Assembly (NCBI GenBank): GCA_964361075.1
Contig: CAYHZL010000013.1
Span: 1-35,149 of the forward strand
Reading direction: 5' to 3'
From: CAYHZL01 sp964361075
GTDB taxonomy: Bacteria > Bacteroidota > Ignavibacteria > UBA10030 > UBA8401
Length of the DNA: 35,149 bases
Shown here: positions 14,947 to 22,766 of the stretch, piece by piece
Numbering within the stretch: position 1 is the stretch's first letter
Layout of the letters: every line of letters starts with the position of its first letter
Notes under the pieces: generated by a model
What the model was told of the DNA's origin: nothing
What the model saw: the letters and a program-made list of their open reading frames with translations, nothing else
Databases searched by the model: none
Position numbers and translations under genes: made by a program

Positions 14947-15228
14947 ATGACTCTCAATTGGTCTTCACATTTCAAACGTACATTTAAGAAAATTATTTCA
15001 CCTACTCCTGAGAAGAAACAAAAATTAGTTCACACACTGAACGACTTGAGCGAAAATGCCTTTGCAACTCATCTACGGACACACAAACTAAAAGGCGACT
15101 TAAAAAATTGTTGGGCTTGTTACGTTGAATACGATATTAGAATTGTTTTCACATTTGTATCAAATGAAGAAACTAAAGAACAAGAAATTTTATTACTCAA
15201 TATAGGATCACACGACGAAGTATATTAA
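14947..15228 (+). CDS. RelE/YafQ-type mRNA interferase toxin
   Basis: This 93-residue toxin of the RelE/ParE superfamily shows the diagnostic patterns: FKRTFKKI at the N-terminus, LRTHKLKGDLKNCWACYVEYD, then RIVFTFV and the end ILLLNIGSHDEVY. The HKLKG-DL and GSHDEVY motifs point to the YafQ/RelE-StbE branch, which cleaves mRNA on the ribosome. The conserved His and acidic residues near the end are in place. It follows its antitoxin gene by 2 nt. A T9SS-sorted protein gene starts 3 nt after its stop, an unusual transcriptional neighbour for a toxin. Confidence 0.88.
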   Translation: MTLNWSSHFKRTFKKIISPTPEKKQKLVHTLNDLSENAFATHLRTHKLKGDLKNCWACYVEYDIRIVFTFVSNEETKEQEILLLNIGSHDEVY

Positions 15229-15231
15229 AAA

Positions 15232-16383
15232 ATGAAATACTCCTTTCTCATTTTTATTTTGATTACAGCGTCAGTTCAGGCGCAAATTGATCCTCCTATC
15301 CCGTCTCAAAATGATACCATTCCCAATGATGTATTTCCTTTAATTGCCGGTCATCGTTTTGAGTATACAGGTTATTTCACGAATGCCGATACTGAAACTC
15401 CGATTGCGGGAACAAACACGTTCTACAGTACCTCGTGGACTGTTGTTTCATCAAATTTTCCGTTATCAGTTATTTTTGGTCCGTTGGCAGCAGTTATTGC
15501 CTCAACACCAAATGGGAAAACAAGCGCCGCGTTCGTTTCAGATACAACATTGGTTACCCCGCCATCCACTAAAAAATTGACTCCGGTAATGGTCTATTAC
15601 GATTCAACCTCTGCTGATTATTATTACCTAACAAATTTCGGACATTTTTTTCGCTCAGCGTATCTAAAAGATTCATCTAATGCTGCGGGTATCCGCAAAG
15701 ATTCATTGCGGTTCATCAAACTTGCATCTCCAAAAGCAGGAATTGGCGGAACATTCACATCTTTTGAAGAAAATTTTGTTAGTTATGCCAACCCTGCTGC
15801 TCCTACAACAATTACTTTACAGATCACTGGAAAATGGGAAAGCAAAACGGATGTTACAGTTAATGGACAAACTTTCTCAGCATATTACTTGATAATATTG
15901 CGAGTTGCAAAAATAGGTTCCACAGTAGTAAGCAGTGGCGTTATAGCAAAATTCTGGTTTGCAAAAGGAATCGGTCCGGTAAAAATGTTTCTTGCCGGAG
16001 ATGCTGAAAACAATGGGCACTTCAGAGAATTAAAAGAAACCAACTTTATAACAAATGTCGTAGAGCAAAAATCTTCTGATAAATTTCCGACTACTTTTCG
16101 ATTACAACAAAACTATCCTAATCCGTTCAATCCTTCTACAGTGATCAGTTATCAATTACCAATTAACAGTTTTACAACATTAAAAATATTTGATGCGCTT
16201 GGAAGGGAAGTTGCAACGTTGGTGAATGAAAGTAAAAATGCAGGAAAATATGTTGCAAAATTTTCCGCCGAAGGCGGATACGCCTCTGGCGGAAATGCTT
16301 CAAAACTACCAAGCGGATTATACTTCTATCAAATCAAAGCAGGAAAATTTGTAGAAACAAAGAAAATGGTGTTGATGAGATAA
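15232..16383 (+). CDS. T9SS-sorted secreted protein
   Basis: This 383-residue protein has a signal peptide (SFLIFILITASVQAQ). Its central domain of about 260 residues has beta-rich character (GHRFEYTGYFTNADTETPI, TLQITGKWESKTDVTV) and is unknown to me. A type A T9SS sorting domain follows from about residue 288 (LQQNYPNPFNPSTVISYQLP, TLKIFDALGREVATLVNE, LPSGLYFYQI, KKMVLMR). It should be secreted through the Por machinery and anchored at the surface. A 10-residue insertion (SAEGGYASGG, residues 345-354) interrupts the sorting domain and is encoded by a double palindrome. The gene starts 3 nt after the RelE-like toxin stop with no ribosome site of its own, so translation is probably coupled. 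Confidence 0.88.
   Translation: MKYSFLIFILITASVQAQIDPPIPSQNDTIPNDVFPLIAGHRFEYTGYFTNADTETPIAGTNTFYSTSWTVVSSNFPLSVIFGPLAAVIASTPNGKTSAAFVSDTTLVTPPSTKKLTPVMVYYDSTSADYYYLTNFGHFFRSAYLKDSSNAAGIRKDSLRFIKLASPKAGIGGTFTSFEENFVSYANPAAPTTITLQITGKWESKTDVTVNGQTFSAYYLIILRVAKIGSTVVSSGVIAKFWFAKGIGPVKMFLAGDAENNGHFRELKETNFITNVVEQKSSDKFPTTFRLQQNYPNPFNPSTVISYQLPINSFTTLKIFDALGREVATLVNESKNAGKYVAKFSAEGGYASGGNASKLPSGLYFYQIKAGKFVETKKMVLMR
16264..16293 (+). repeat. In-frame palindromic insertion in a T9SS sorting domain
   Basis: Two 15-bp hairpin units in tandem, TCCGCCGAAGGCGGA and TACGCCTCTGGCGGA, add exactly 10 codons. Without them the protein reads AKF-NASKLPSGLYFY, which lines up with AEWNATGLPSGIYFY in the T9SS protein at 231-2348. 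It behaves like a Rickettsia-palindromic-element-style insertion: short, palindromic, in frame and tolerated in a loop. Confidence 0.7.
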
Positions 16384-16410
16384 TCAGTGTCAAGATTATA
16401 AACACAAACG

Positions 16411-16442
16411 CCTTCTCAAGTTAAATTGAGAAGGTGTTTTAT
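16411..16442 (+). terminator. Rho-independent terminator of the TA/T9SS unit
   Basis: The stem CCTTCTCAA/TTGAGAAGG (16411-16419 with 16426-16434) has a 6-nt loop and is followed by TGTTTTATTTT on the plus strand. It ends the unit antitoxin-toxin-T9SS protein, facing the convergent trxB gene. Confidence 0.8.
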
Positions 16443-16478
16443 TTTCTCCGCAACTTCGCGTCTCAGCATTTAAGACAA

Positions 16479-17423
16479 TCACTCCTGTCCTTCCAGCCAC
16501 CGCTCCGCATCTATTGCTGCCATGCATCCGCTTCCGGCAGCGGTTATCGCTTGACGGTAAATAGAATCTGCAACATCACCGGCAGCAAACACACCTTCGA
16601 TATTTGTTTTTGTAGAACCTTGTTGAACTTTAAGATATCCGTTTTCATACATATCGAGAATTCCTTTAAAAATTTCTGTATTTGGTTTATGTCCTATTGC
16701 AAGAAAAAGCCCGTCGGCTTTTACTTCTTTTACTTCTCCGGTTTTTACATTTTTTAATTTTAAACCGGTCATTTTCTTTTTTCCATTTTCATGTGTGCCA
16801 AGAACTTCTTCAACAACAGAGTTCCATTCAACCGAAACTTTCGAATTGTTCAGCACACGATCTTGCATTACTTTTGATGCACGGAACTCATCGCGGCGAT
16901 GGATGAGCGTTAATTTAGAAGCGAATTTTGTAAGAAAACTTGCTTCTTCCATTGCAGTATCTCCGCCGCCGACAACATACACTTCTTGATTTTTGAAAAA
17001 GAATCCATCGCATGTTGCCCAAGCAGAAACACCATAGCCGGAAAATTCTTTTTCAGACGGAATGTCAAGCCACTGTGCCGCTGCACCTGTTGAAACAATA
17101 ATTGCATCCGCTGTGTACAATTCTTCATCTACCCAAACCTTAAACGGCCGTTGCGAAAAATCCACTTTGGTAACAATTTTATATTGAGATTCCGCTCCGA
17201 AACGTTGCGCTTGTTTACGCATTACATCCATTAGCTCTGGACCTTGAATTCCATGTTCGTAACCGGGGAAATTTTCAACATCTGTTGTTATTGTTAATTG
17301 TCCGCCTGGCTGCATCCCTTCGAAAATAAGCGGACTTAAATTTGCACGGCTCGCATAAATTGCCGCTGTTAATCCTGCCGGACCTGAACCGATGATAATT
17401 ACTTTTCTGTGGTTTGATGACAT
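16479..17423 (-). CDS. trxB: Thioredoxin reductase-like flavoprotein with WATC instead of CATC
   Basis: This 314-residue protein is full length for bacterial TrxB, which uses NADPH and FAD to reduce thioredoxin. The FAD motif GSGPAGLTAAIYASRA (12-27), the NADPH motifs VGGGDTAMEEA (151-161) and HRRDEFRAS (175-183), the AIGHKPNT turn and the C-terminal FAD motif GVFAAGDVADSIYRQA are all present. The redox centre is not normal. Residues 131-140 read GVSAWATCDG, so the first cysteine of the CxxC pair is Trp135 (codon TGG) and only Cys138 remains. A protein with this centre should not perform the usual dithiol chemistry. It may be inactive, or have become an NADPH oxidase-like or regulatory flavoprotein. 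The 5' leader is a heptamer repeat with no ribosome site. Confidence 0.92.
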   Translation of the reverse strand: MSSNHRKVIIIGSGPAGLTAAIYASRANLSPLIFEGMQPGGQLTITTDVENFPGYEHGIQGPELMDVMRKQAQRFGAESQYKIVTKVDFSQRPFKVWVDEELYTADAIIVSTGAAAQWLDIPSEKEFSGYGVSAWATCDGFFFKNQEVYVVGGGDTAMEEASFLTKFASKLTLIHRRDEFRASKVMQDRVLNNSKVSVEWNSVVEEVLGTHENGKKKMTGLKLKNVKTGEVKEVKADGLFLAIGHKPNTEIFKGILDMYENGYLKVQQGSTKTNIEGVFAAGDVADSIYRQAITAAGSGCMAAIDAERWLEGQE

Positions 17424-17424
17424 G

Positions 17425-17452
17425 TTTGTTTTGAGTTTTGAGTTTTGGGTTT
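17425..17452. repeat. Heptamer array in the trxB leader
   Basis: Units of 7 bp, TTTGTTT, TGAGTTT, TGAGTTT and TGGGTTT, lie immediately upstream of the trxB start codon (AAACTCA on the coding strand). They replace the place where a ribosome site would be. The same unit occurs in front of metH. Confidence 0.6.
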
Positions 17453-17508
17453 AGAGCTATAATTATAAATTTCAATGAAATTATTTTTCACATCTCCAAT
17501 CATACTTC

Positions 17509-17571
17509 TTACTTTTATCTTTTAACTTTTTATTTTTAACTTTTTCCTTTTTACTTTTAATTTTTTGCTTT
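17509..17571. repeat. Heptamer array TNNCTTT across the queG 3' end
   Basis: Nine consecutive 7-bp units keep the frame TNNCTTT or TNNTTTT: TTACTTT, TATCTTT, TAACTTT, TTATTTT, TAACTTT, TTCCTTT, TTACTTT, TAATTTT, TTGCTTT. The array runs into the last codons of queG and supplies its stop codon (17557-17559). Confidence 0.65.
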
Positions 17572-18480
17572 TATTATTTCAGCATTTCTCATCATTCCTT
17601 CGCGCTTTGTTCGTTTAATTGGCGATTTAGAAAATCGTTGAGAAAATTCTTCCTGTGTTAGTGCAAGTAATGTATCTAACTTCGGCGCTATGTTTTCCTC
17701 GCGCGGAAAAAATTCTTGATGCGCGGTTTGCTGTTGAAATTTATTCCATGGGCAAACATCCTGACAAATATCGCAGCCGTACACCCATTGCTCGAACTTG
17801 TTGTGCAACGATGAATCAATTTCTCCACGATGTTCAATGGTTAAATATGAAAGGCATCTGTTGCTATCAACGATATATGGTTCTACAATCGCGTTTGTCG
17901 GACATGCGTCGAGGCATGCTGTACATGTCCCGCAAAAATCTTCCATCGTCACATCCGCATCAAGTTGCAGCGTCGTAACAATTTCGCCAAGAAACACCCA
18001 CGAACCGTACTCTTTGGTGATAAGATTTGTATGTTTGCCCTGCCAGCCAATTCCGGCACGCGCCGCCCATACTTTATCCATCATCGGACCGGTATCAACA
18101 TAATAACGTCCTTCGGCAGCCGGCTCCATTTGTTTGATGCACTGCCAAAGCATTTCGATTCTTTTCGTAACATGAATATGATAATCATCGCCCCACGCAT
18201 AACGAGAAATTTTTCCTTCACTCTCATTGGGTTGATGTTGTTCTGCTGAATAATAATTGATTGCAACTGAAATTACCGATTGCGCGCCGGGAAGAATTTC
18301 TCGCGGATCAATTTTCTTCTCGATATTTTTTTCCATCCACTTCATCGAAGCATTGTAGCCGCGATGCAGCCATTCTTTCAATCGCTCTGCCTCAGTTGTC
18401 AATGTTTCGGCTTTAGCAATACCAACTTTAGAAAACCCAAGTTCGAGCGCTTTTGATTTTATTTTTTCGGTCAGTGTCAT
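17557..18480 (-). CDS. queG: Epoxyqueuosine reductase QueG
   Basis: This 307-residue cytoplasmic enzyme catalyses the last step of queuosine tRNA modification, reducing epoxyqueuosine with cobalamin and two [4Fe-4S] clusters. The N-terminal cobalamin-binding half contains MKWMEKN, QSVISVAINYY, YAWGDDYH and RYYVDTGPMMDK. Cluster motifs are CGTCTACLDACP (C183, C186, C189, C193), Cys209, and CDICQDVCPWN (C236, C239, C243). The length is at the short end of the family. The C-terminal KAKN and stop codon are written by the heptamer array 17509-17571, so the original end may have been altered. A second heptamer array precedes the start. Confidence 0.95.
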   Translation of the reverse strand: MTLTEKIKSKALELGFSKVGIAKAETLTTEAERLKEWLHRGYNASMKWMEKNIEKKIDPREILPGAQSVISVAINYYSAEQHQPNESEGKISRYAWGDDYHIHVTKRIEMLWQCIKQMEPAAEGRYYVDTGPMMDKVWAARAGIGWQGKHTNLITKEYGSWVFLGEIVTTLQLDADVTMEDFCGTCTACLDACPTNAIVEPYIVDSNRCLSYLTIEHRGEIDSSLHNKFEQWVYGCDICQDVCPWNKFQQQTAHQEFFPREENIAPKLDTLLALTQEEFSQRFSKSPIKRTKREGMMRNAEIIKAKN

Positions 18481-18497
18481 TTACAAAATATGAAATT

Positions 18498-18567
18498 CAT
18501 CCCTCATCCTTCATCCTTCATCCTTCATCTTTCATCTTTCATCCTTCATCCTTCATCTTTCATCCTT
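18498..18567. repeat. Heptamer array TTCATCC in the queG leader
   Basis: About ten 7-bp units (TTCATCC, varying to TTCATCT and CTCATCC) fill the spacer between the SNF2 gene stop and the queG start. On the queG coding strand the unit reads GGATGAA, so each unit carries a GGA that could resemble a weak ribosome site. Confidence 0.8.
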
Positions 18568-18580
18568 TTTCAACAACCTA

Positions 18581-21500
18581 TTAGCTAAACAACGCTTCAA
18601 CATCTTCTTTCGTCAATGTTTTCACAAATCCGGCTTCGGTGCTGATAACACTGGAGACAAGATGTTTTTTCTTTTCCTGAAGCAGCAGTACTTTTTCTTC
18701 CACGGTTTCTTTCGTTATCAGTTTGTAAGAAAAAACATGTTTCGTTTGTCCGATACGGTGTGTGCGGTCCGTTGCCTGCATTTCAACAGCCGGATTCCAC
18801 CACGGATCGTAATGAATAACATAATCGGCTGCCGTAAGATTCAATCCGGTACCGCCGGCTTTTAAACTGATTAAAAATACGCGAAATGTTTCGTCCGTTT
18901 GAAACCGCTCGACCCGATCTTGACGTTTGAGTGTGCTGCCATCGAGATATTCATATAATATTTTTTTAGTATCAAGTTCTGAGCGCAGCACTTTTAACAT
19001 TTTCACGAATTGCGAAAAGACAAGAACTTTGTGTCCTTCAGAAAGAATATCCTCGAGCATTTCTTTGAACACTTCAAACTTACCGGATGAACCCTTGTAT
19101 TTTGCATCTACCAACGCCGGATGGCAGCACACTTGGCGCAGTTTCATCAGACCTTCCAACACCTTGAGCTTACTTTTCTGTATTCCTACTTCGTCAATAC
19201 TTGTTAAAAGTGCACGACGGTAATATTCGCGCCAATGTTCATACGCAACTCGCTGCTCTTTTTCCATTTCGCAATACGTCACAGATTCTTGTTTCGGCGG
19301 AAGGTCATCTGCAACAAGTTCTTTCGTTCTGCGAAGCATGAAAGGATAGACAAGACGTTTTAACGATGCAGCAATCGGCTCGCTTTGCAGGCGCTCGATA
19401 GGTTTCGCATAATTGGTTGAAAATGCTTGTGCGCTTCCAAGCATGCCGGGATTCAAAAATGTCATCTGCGACCACAAATCCATTAGATTATTTTCTACAG
19501 GAGTACCTGTCAATGCAAGACGATGCTCGGCGTGCAAGCACCGTACCGCTTTAGCATTTACCGATGCTGCGTTTTTAATGTTTTGCGACTCATCGAGAAT
19601 CACATAAAAAAATTGAATGTCCTTAAAGTATTCTATGTCTCTGCGCAAAATTCCGTAGGACGTTACAATAATGCTCGCGCCTGAAATATATTCTCGATCT
19701 TTTTTTCGTTCCAGTCCGTGGTGACAATAAATTTTAAGTTGCGGTGTAAATTGTTCCGCTTCTTTTTTCCAATTAAAGATTATCGATGTTGGAACGATAA
19801 TCAGCGTAGGAAGACTCGCTCCATTTTCGTACTGCTTTTGAAGAAAGGCGAGTGTTTGCACTGTCTTTCCTAATCCCATATCATCCGCAAGAATACCACC
19901 GAATCGAAATTGTTGAAGAAAATGAAGCCAATCGTATCCCGCTTTTTGATACGGACGAAGTTCTCCGTTGAATATTTTCGGAAGAGTGTGCGGCTCTATA
20001 TTTTTGAATGACCGAAGCCGTTCCCGCATCCGATGAAATTCTTCGTCAATCGAAACATCATCCATCTCTTCCAGCAATTCATCAACTAAACTGATTTGCG
20101 TACGTGAAATTTTCCAATCATCTTTTCCAGCATCTGTGAGCGCTAACGCTCGTCGAAATTTTCCAATCCATTGCTCGGGCATCACACCGAAACTGCCATC
20201 ATTGAGGCGTACAAAACGTTCCCGTTTCTCTATTGCCCGTACAAAAGCGTCAAACGATGCATTCGTTCCACCGAATTTTACGTCAACAGAAAGATCGAAC
20301 CAATCAATGCCGGAACTTACCGCAGCGGAAATTTTCGGCGATGCTGCATGTAACCGATGTTTGACAAGTGACTCTTCTCCATAAATTTGGAAGCCGGCTT
20401 CACGGAACTTCGGCAATTCCGTCAGTATCCATTCGAGTGGATGGATAGTGGGAACATACTGCGACATTTTTCCAGTGATCAATTCTTCTTTCCCTTTAAG
20501 AAGCATTTGACGGAAAAAAACGTACACTTTTTCTTCAACATCTAATCTTCGGATAAGTTTTATTACACCGCTTTCCGTTGTTACATACTCTTCCACTGTA
20601 TGCGTACCGTTGTAATGCTTGAGTGAAAAAGAATGATCCCACACTTCAACGCCGTCGTAAGAAAGTTTCGGTTCAACGACAAGTTCTCCTTGAACTTCTT
20701 TAAGATACAGGAAGGGAATCGGAGCGACATCCTTTATTGAAAAAATATCAAGTTCGGTTTGAACAGTGTACTGGCGTGCAAGCAGAGGTAGTCCTTCGCG
20801 CAGAAATAGTTCACGTTCCTTCTTTTGTATGTTCAAGGATTTCTTCGCGTGCAGAAACACTAAAAACTGATCGCCGGTTGTTCCTTCAACGCGAAGGATA
20901 TTTTCTTGATAAAGAATCCACAACGGCTTTCCACACAAAACAGGAATGTCCGATGTTAACGGAATCTGAACGCCATTCCACCGAAGTTCCGGCGTTACGA
21001 TCAACGCTGTACCTTGTTCTGTAATGGTAAGCGTGAACTGTGCAGGGGTTTCCTGAATCAAAACAGAATTGTAGATAGGTACTGAACCGTTGACTAAATA
21101 GAGAGGCTTCTCTTTTAACAGAAAAAAAATATCACTCATTTCCTGATCGCGATTGAATGATGAATATCCGTACGAATACCCATTGTATGAATTGTATGGA
21201 GAATTCTTGAGAGATTGATTTTGGATATAATTAGAGAACCCAGTATTTAGTTTAGAAATAAGAATGCGATCTGCCAAATCAAAATGTTCTGCATCGTTCA
21301 ATTGATATTGAGATAACAGGGTAAAAGTGCTGTCAGAGCCGTCTTTCAACATCTTTATTCGGAGAGGAAACATCCGACGATAATTGGAATTAATTTCTAA
21401 TCCATATCCCAGCCGCCATTGTTGTTTATTTTTTGAAGGCAGGGATGTTTTCGTTTCGTACGAAACAAGTGCATTGATAGTCTGAATCCATTCGTTCGTT

Positions 21501-21796
21501 TTTGTTTTTTTAGTTTCCTGTCTGTGCGGATATTCATTCATCACCGCAAGCATGACTGCTACGATGTGCTTGCATGCCCCTCCCCAATCGTATGGACAGG
21601 AACAATACGTTTCAATTTTATTCTTCGTTGTTTCCACAATTTCCACTTCGTACACTTGAGAACCACGAACACTTGCAGTGATACAGTCGTCGCGAACTTC
21701 TTCCAAAGAGACGCTTCCTGAACGGAAATAACTTTTCCCGCGCCGAATACTCTCAGCGGTTGCGATTTTATTGATTAATTGATCTGTGATGTTCAT
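18581..21796 (-). CDS. SWIM-domain SNF2-family helicase/ATPase
   Basis: This 1071-residue protein is a large cytoplasmic DNA- or RNAP-associated translocase. A SWIM zinc finger lies near the N-terminus with C65, C67, C75 and H77 (YCSCPYDWGGACKH). A bacterial SNF2-associated region follows. The ATPase core begins near residue 620 with GGILADDMGLGKTVQT (Walker A about 639-644), DESQ at about 734 (most relatives have DEAQ or DEAH), LTGTPVENNLMDLWS, then the second lobe with KVLVFSQF, YLDGSTLK, GGTGLNLTAADYVIHYDPWW and DRTHRIGQ. It resembles the bacterial RapA/HepA-like and SSO1653-like SNF2 enzymes. The target is unknown. It stands alone between the queG array and a 298-bp spacer to the divergent YceI-like gene. 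Confidence 0.95.
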   Translation of the reverse strand: MNITDQLINKIATAESIRRGKSYFRSGSVSLEEVRDDCITASVRGSQVYEVEIVETTKNKIETYCSCPYDWGGACKHIVAVMLAVMNEYPHRQETKKTKTNEWIQTINALVSYETKTSLPSKNKQQWRLGYGLEINSNYRRMFPLRIKMLKDGSDSTFTLLSQYQLNDAEHFDLADRILISKLNTGFSNYIQNQSLKNSPYNSYNGYSYGYSSFNRDQEMSDIFFLLKEKPLYLVNGSVPIYNSVLIQETPAQFTLTITEQGTALIVTPELRWNGVQIPLTSDIPVLCGKPLWILYQENILRVEGTTGDQFLVFLHAKKSLNIQKKERELFLREGLPLLARQYTVQTELDIFSIKDVAPIPFLYLKEVQGELVVEPKLSYDGVEVWDHSFSLKHYNGTHTVEEYVTTESGVIKLIRRLDVEEKVYVFFRQMLLKGKEELITGKMSQYVPTIHPLEWILTELPKFREAGFQIYGEESLVKHRLHAASPKISAAVSSGIDWFDLSVDVKFGGTNASFDAFVRAIEKRERFVRLNDGSFGVMPEQWIGKFRRALALTDAGKDDWKISRTQISLVDELLEEMDDVSIDEEFHRMRERLRSFKNIEPHTLPKIFNGELRPYQKAGYDWLHFLQQFRFGGILADDMGLGKTVQTLAFLQKQYENGASLPTLIIVPTSIIFNWKKEAEQFTPQLKIYCHHGLERKKDREYISGASIIVTSYGILRRDIEYFKDIQFFYVILDESQNIKNAASVNAKAVRCLHAEHRLALTGTPVENNLMDLWSQMTFLNPGMLGSAQAFSTNYAKPIERLQSEPIAASLKRLVYPFMLRRTKELVADDLPPKQESVTYCEMEKEQRVAYEHWREYYRRALLTSIDEVGIQKSKLKVLEGLMKLRQVCCHPALVDAKYKGSSGKFEVFKEMLEDILSEGHKVLVFSQFVKMLKVLRSELDTKKILYEYLDGSTLKRQDRVERFQTDETFRVFLISLKAGGTGLNLTAADYVIHYDPWWNPAVEMQATDRTHRIGQTKHVFSYKLITKETVEEKVLLLQEKKKHLVSSVISTEAGFVKTLTKEDVEALFS

Positions 21797-22020
21797 AAAG
21801 GTCTTGTTATTCTTTTTTTTGCAGGAAAGGAATCATTTGTCAAACTTTAATTGTCATCTCATTTTTTAGCAATTCTCATTATGTGGAGACCAAGTTCTAA
21901 CGCTTTGGTTTTTATGTCCGATGTTACTTTCTGCATGTGTTCAACCTACACAATCTAATGTAGAGAACATTCACAAATAAAAAAACTTTCTTTCATTCCT
22001 ATTTTTTTTGCAGAGCACTC

Positions 22021-22049
22021 TTGACAAACGCGGAAAAATTCAATATACT
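22021..22049 (+). promoter_or_regulatory. Consensus sigma-70 promoter of the YceI-MarR unit
   Basis: TTGACA (22021-22026) and TATACT (22044-22049) are spaced by exactly 17 bp. It is the best promoter in the window. The -10 box overlaps the operator-like palindrome at 22045-22064. The ATG of the first gene lies 45 bp downstream. Confidence 0.75.
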
Positions 22050-22064
22050 TGTCTAAACAAGTAT
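22045..22064. promoter_or_regulatory. Operator-like inverted repeat over the -10 box
   Basis: ATACTTGT-CTAA-ACAAGTAT is a perfect 8-bp inverted repeat with a 4-bp spacer that covers the -10 box and the expected transcription start. The size and dyad fit a MarR-family dimer site, and a MarR gene is encoded 1.7 kb downstream in the same direction. A related sequence, ATTGCTTAAACAAT, occurs at 23633-23646 upstream of that gene. Confidence 0.65.
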
Positions 22065-22094
22065 AAGTATATTGATAAGCAGAAGGAACCTATT

Positions 22095-22730
22095 ATGAGA
22101 AGTATCTTTTTGAAACATGTGATCATATTTTTTTTACCATCATTTTTCTGCAGTAGCGAGATATACTGCCAAACTCGCTCAAATCTTACGTCATTATTTA
22201 CAAGCACTGAACATTCTGTAGCCTATAGAACTGTAAAGAAAATGTTGTTTGTTGTGGAAAGCGAAATTGTAGGAAAAAACTCAAATGTATCGGTCCGCGT
22301 CCTTCAGACATCTAATGACAATTTTTCCATCAACGTAAATATTCCAATAGATAAATTTGATAGTGGTAACTCTAAACGTGATAAGAATGTCGCTGAAATA
22401 CTTCAACAGGAAAAAAATCCGAATTTAATATTTCAGTCCGACACAATGGATAGAGATGATTGGCAAAATTTCTGGAAACAGGAAGAATTTCCGCTTACGG
22501 GAACACTTAGAATCGGGGACAATTCATATCCTCTCACAATTCACATCAATACAACAATGGTAGATACAATGAAAGTGATCAGTGGAATATATATAGGGAA
22601 GTTTACGCAATTTGGTCTTGAAGTCCCGAAAGTTGGACCGATGGGAATAATTGCAAATGCGACTGATTATCTTGAACTCCATTTTCATTTCGTTGTCAGC
22701 AAAATTATAGGTATTAATCAAATTTTCTAA
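22095..22730 (+). CDS. YceI-like lipocalin-fold periplasmic protein
   Basis: This 211-residue exported protein has a signal sequence of about 30 residues ending SSEIYCQ. The mature part matches the YceI pattern of lipid-binding beta-barrels: VAYRTVKKMLFVVESEIVGK, INVNIPIDKFDSGNSKRDKN, LIFQSDTMD, FPLTGTLRIGDNSYPLTI and a C-terminal LELHFHFVV strand. YceI proteins bind isoprenoid-like lipids in the periplasm and often occur with cytochrome b561 or small membrane proteins. I chose the ATG at 22095 because AGAAGGA lies 7 nt upstream; the frame is open further upstream but that part covers the promoter and operator. Likely repressed by the downstream MarR protein. Confidence 0.75.
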   Translation: MRSIFLKHVIIFFLPSFFCSSEIYCQTRSNLTSLFTSTEHSVAYRTVKKMLFVVESEIVGKNSNVSVRVLQTSNDNFSINVNIPIDKFDSGNSKRDKNVAEILQQEKNPNLIFQSDTMDRDDWQNFWKQEEFPLTGTLRIGDNSYPLTIHINTTMVDTMKVISGIYIGKFTQFGLEVPKVGPMGIIANATDYLELHFHFVVSKIIGINQIF

Positions 22731-22766
22731 TTCAGTTATTTATAAACCTCATAAGGAATTCATATC

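Noticed and set aside
18498..18567. Possible CRISPR array
   Set aside because: The units are 7 bp with no spacers; this is a simple tandem repeat, and no cas gene is near.
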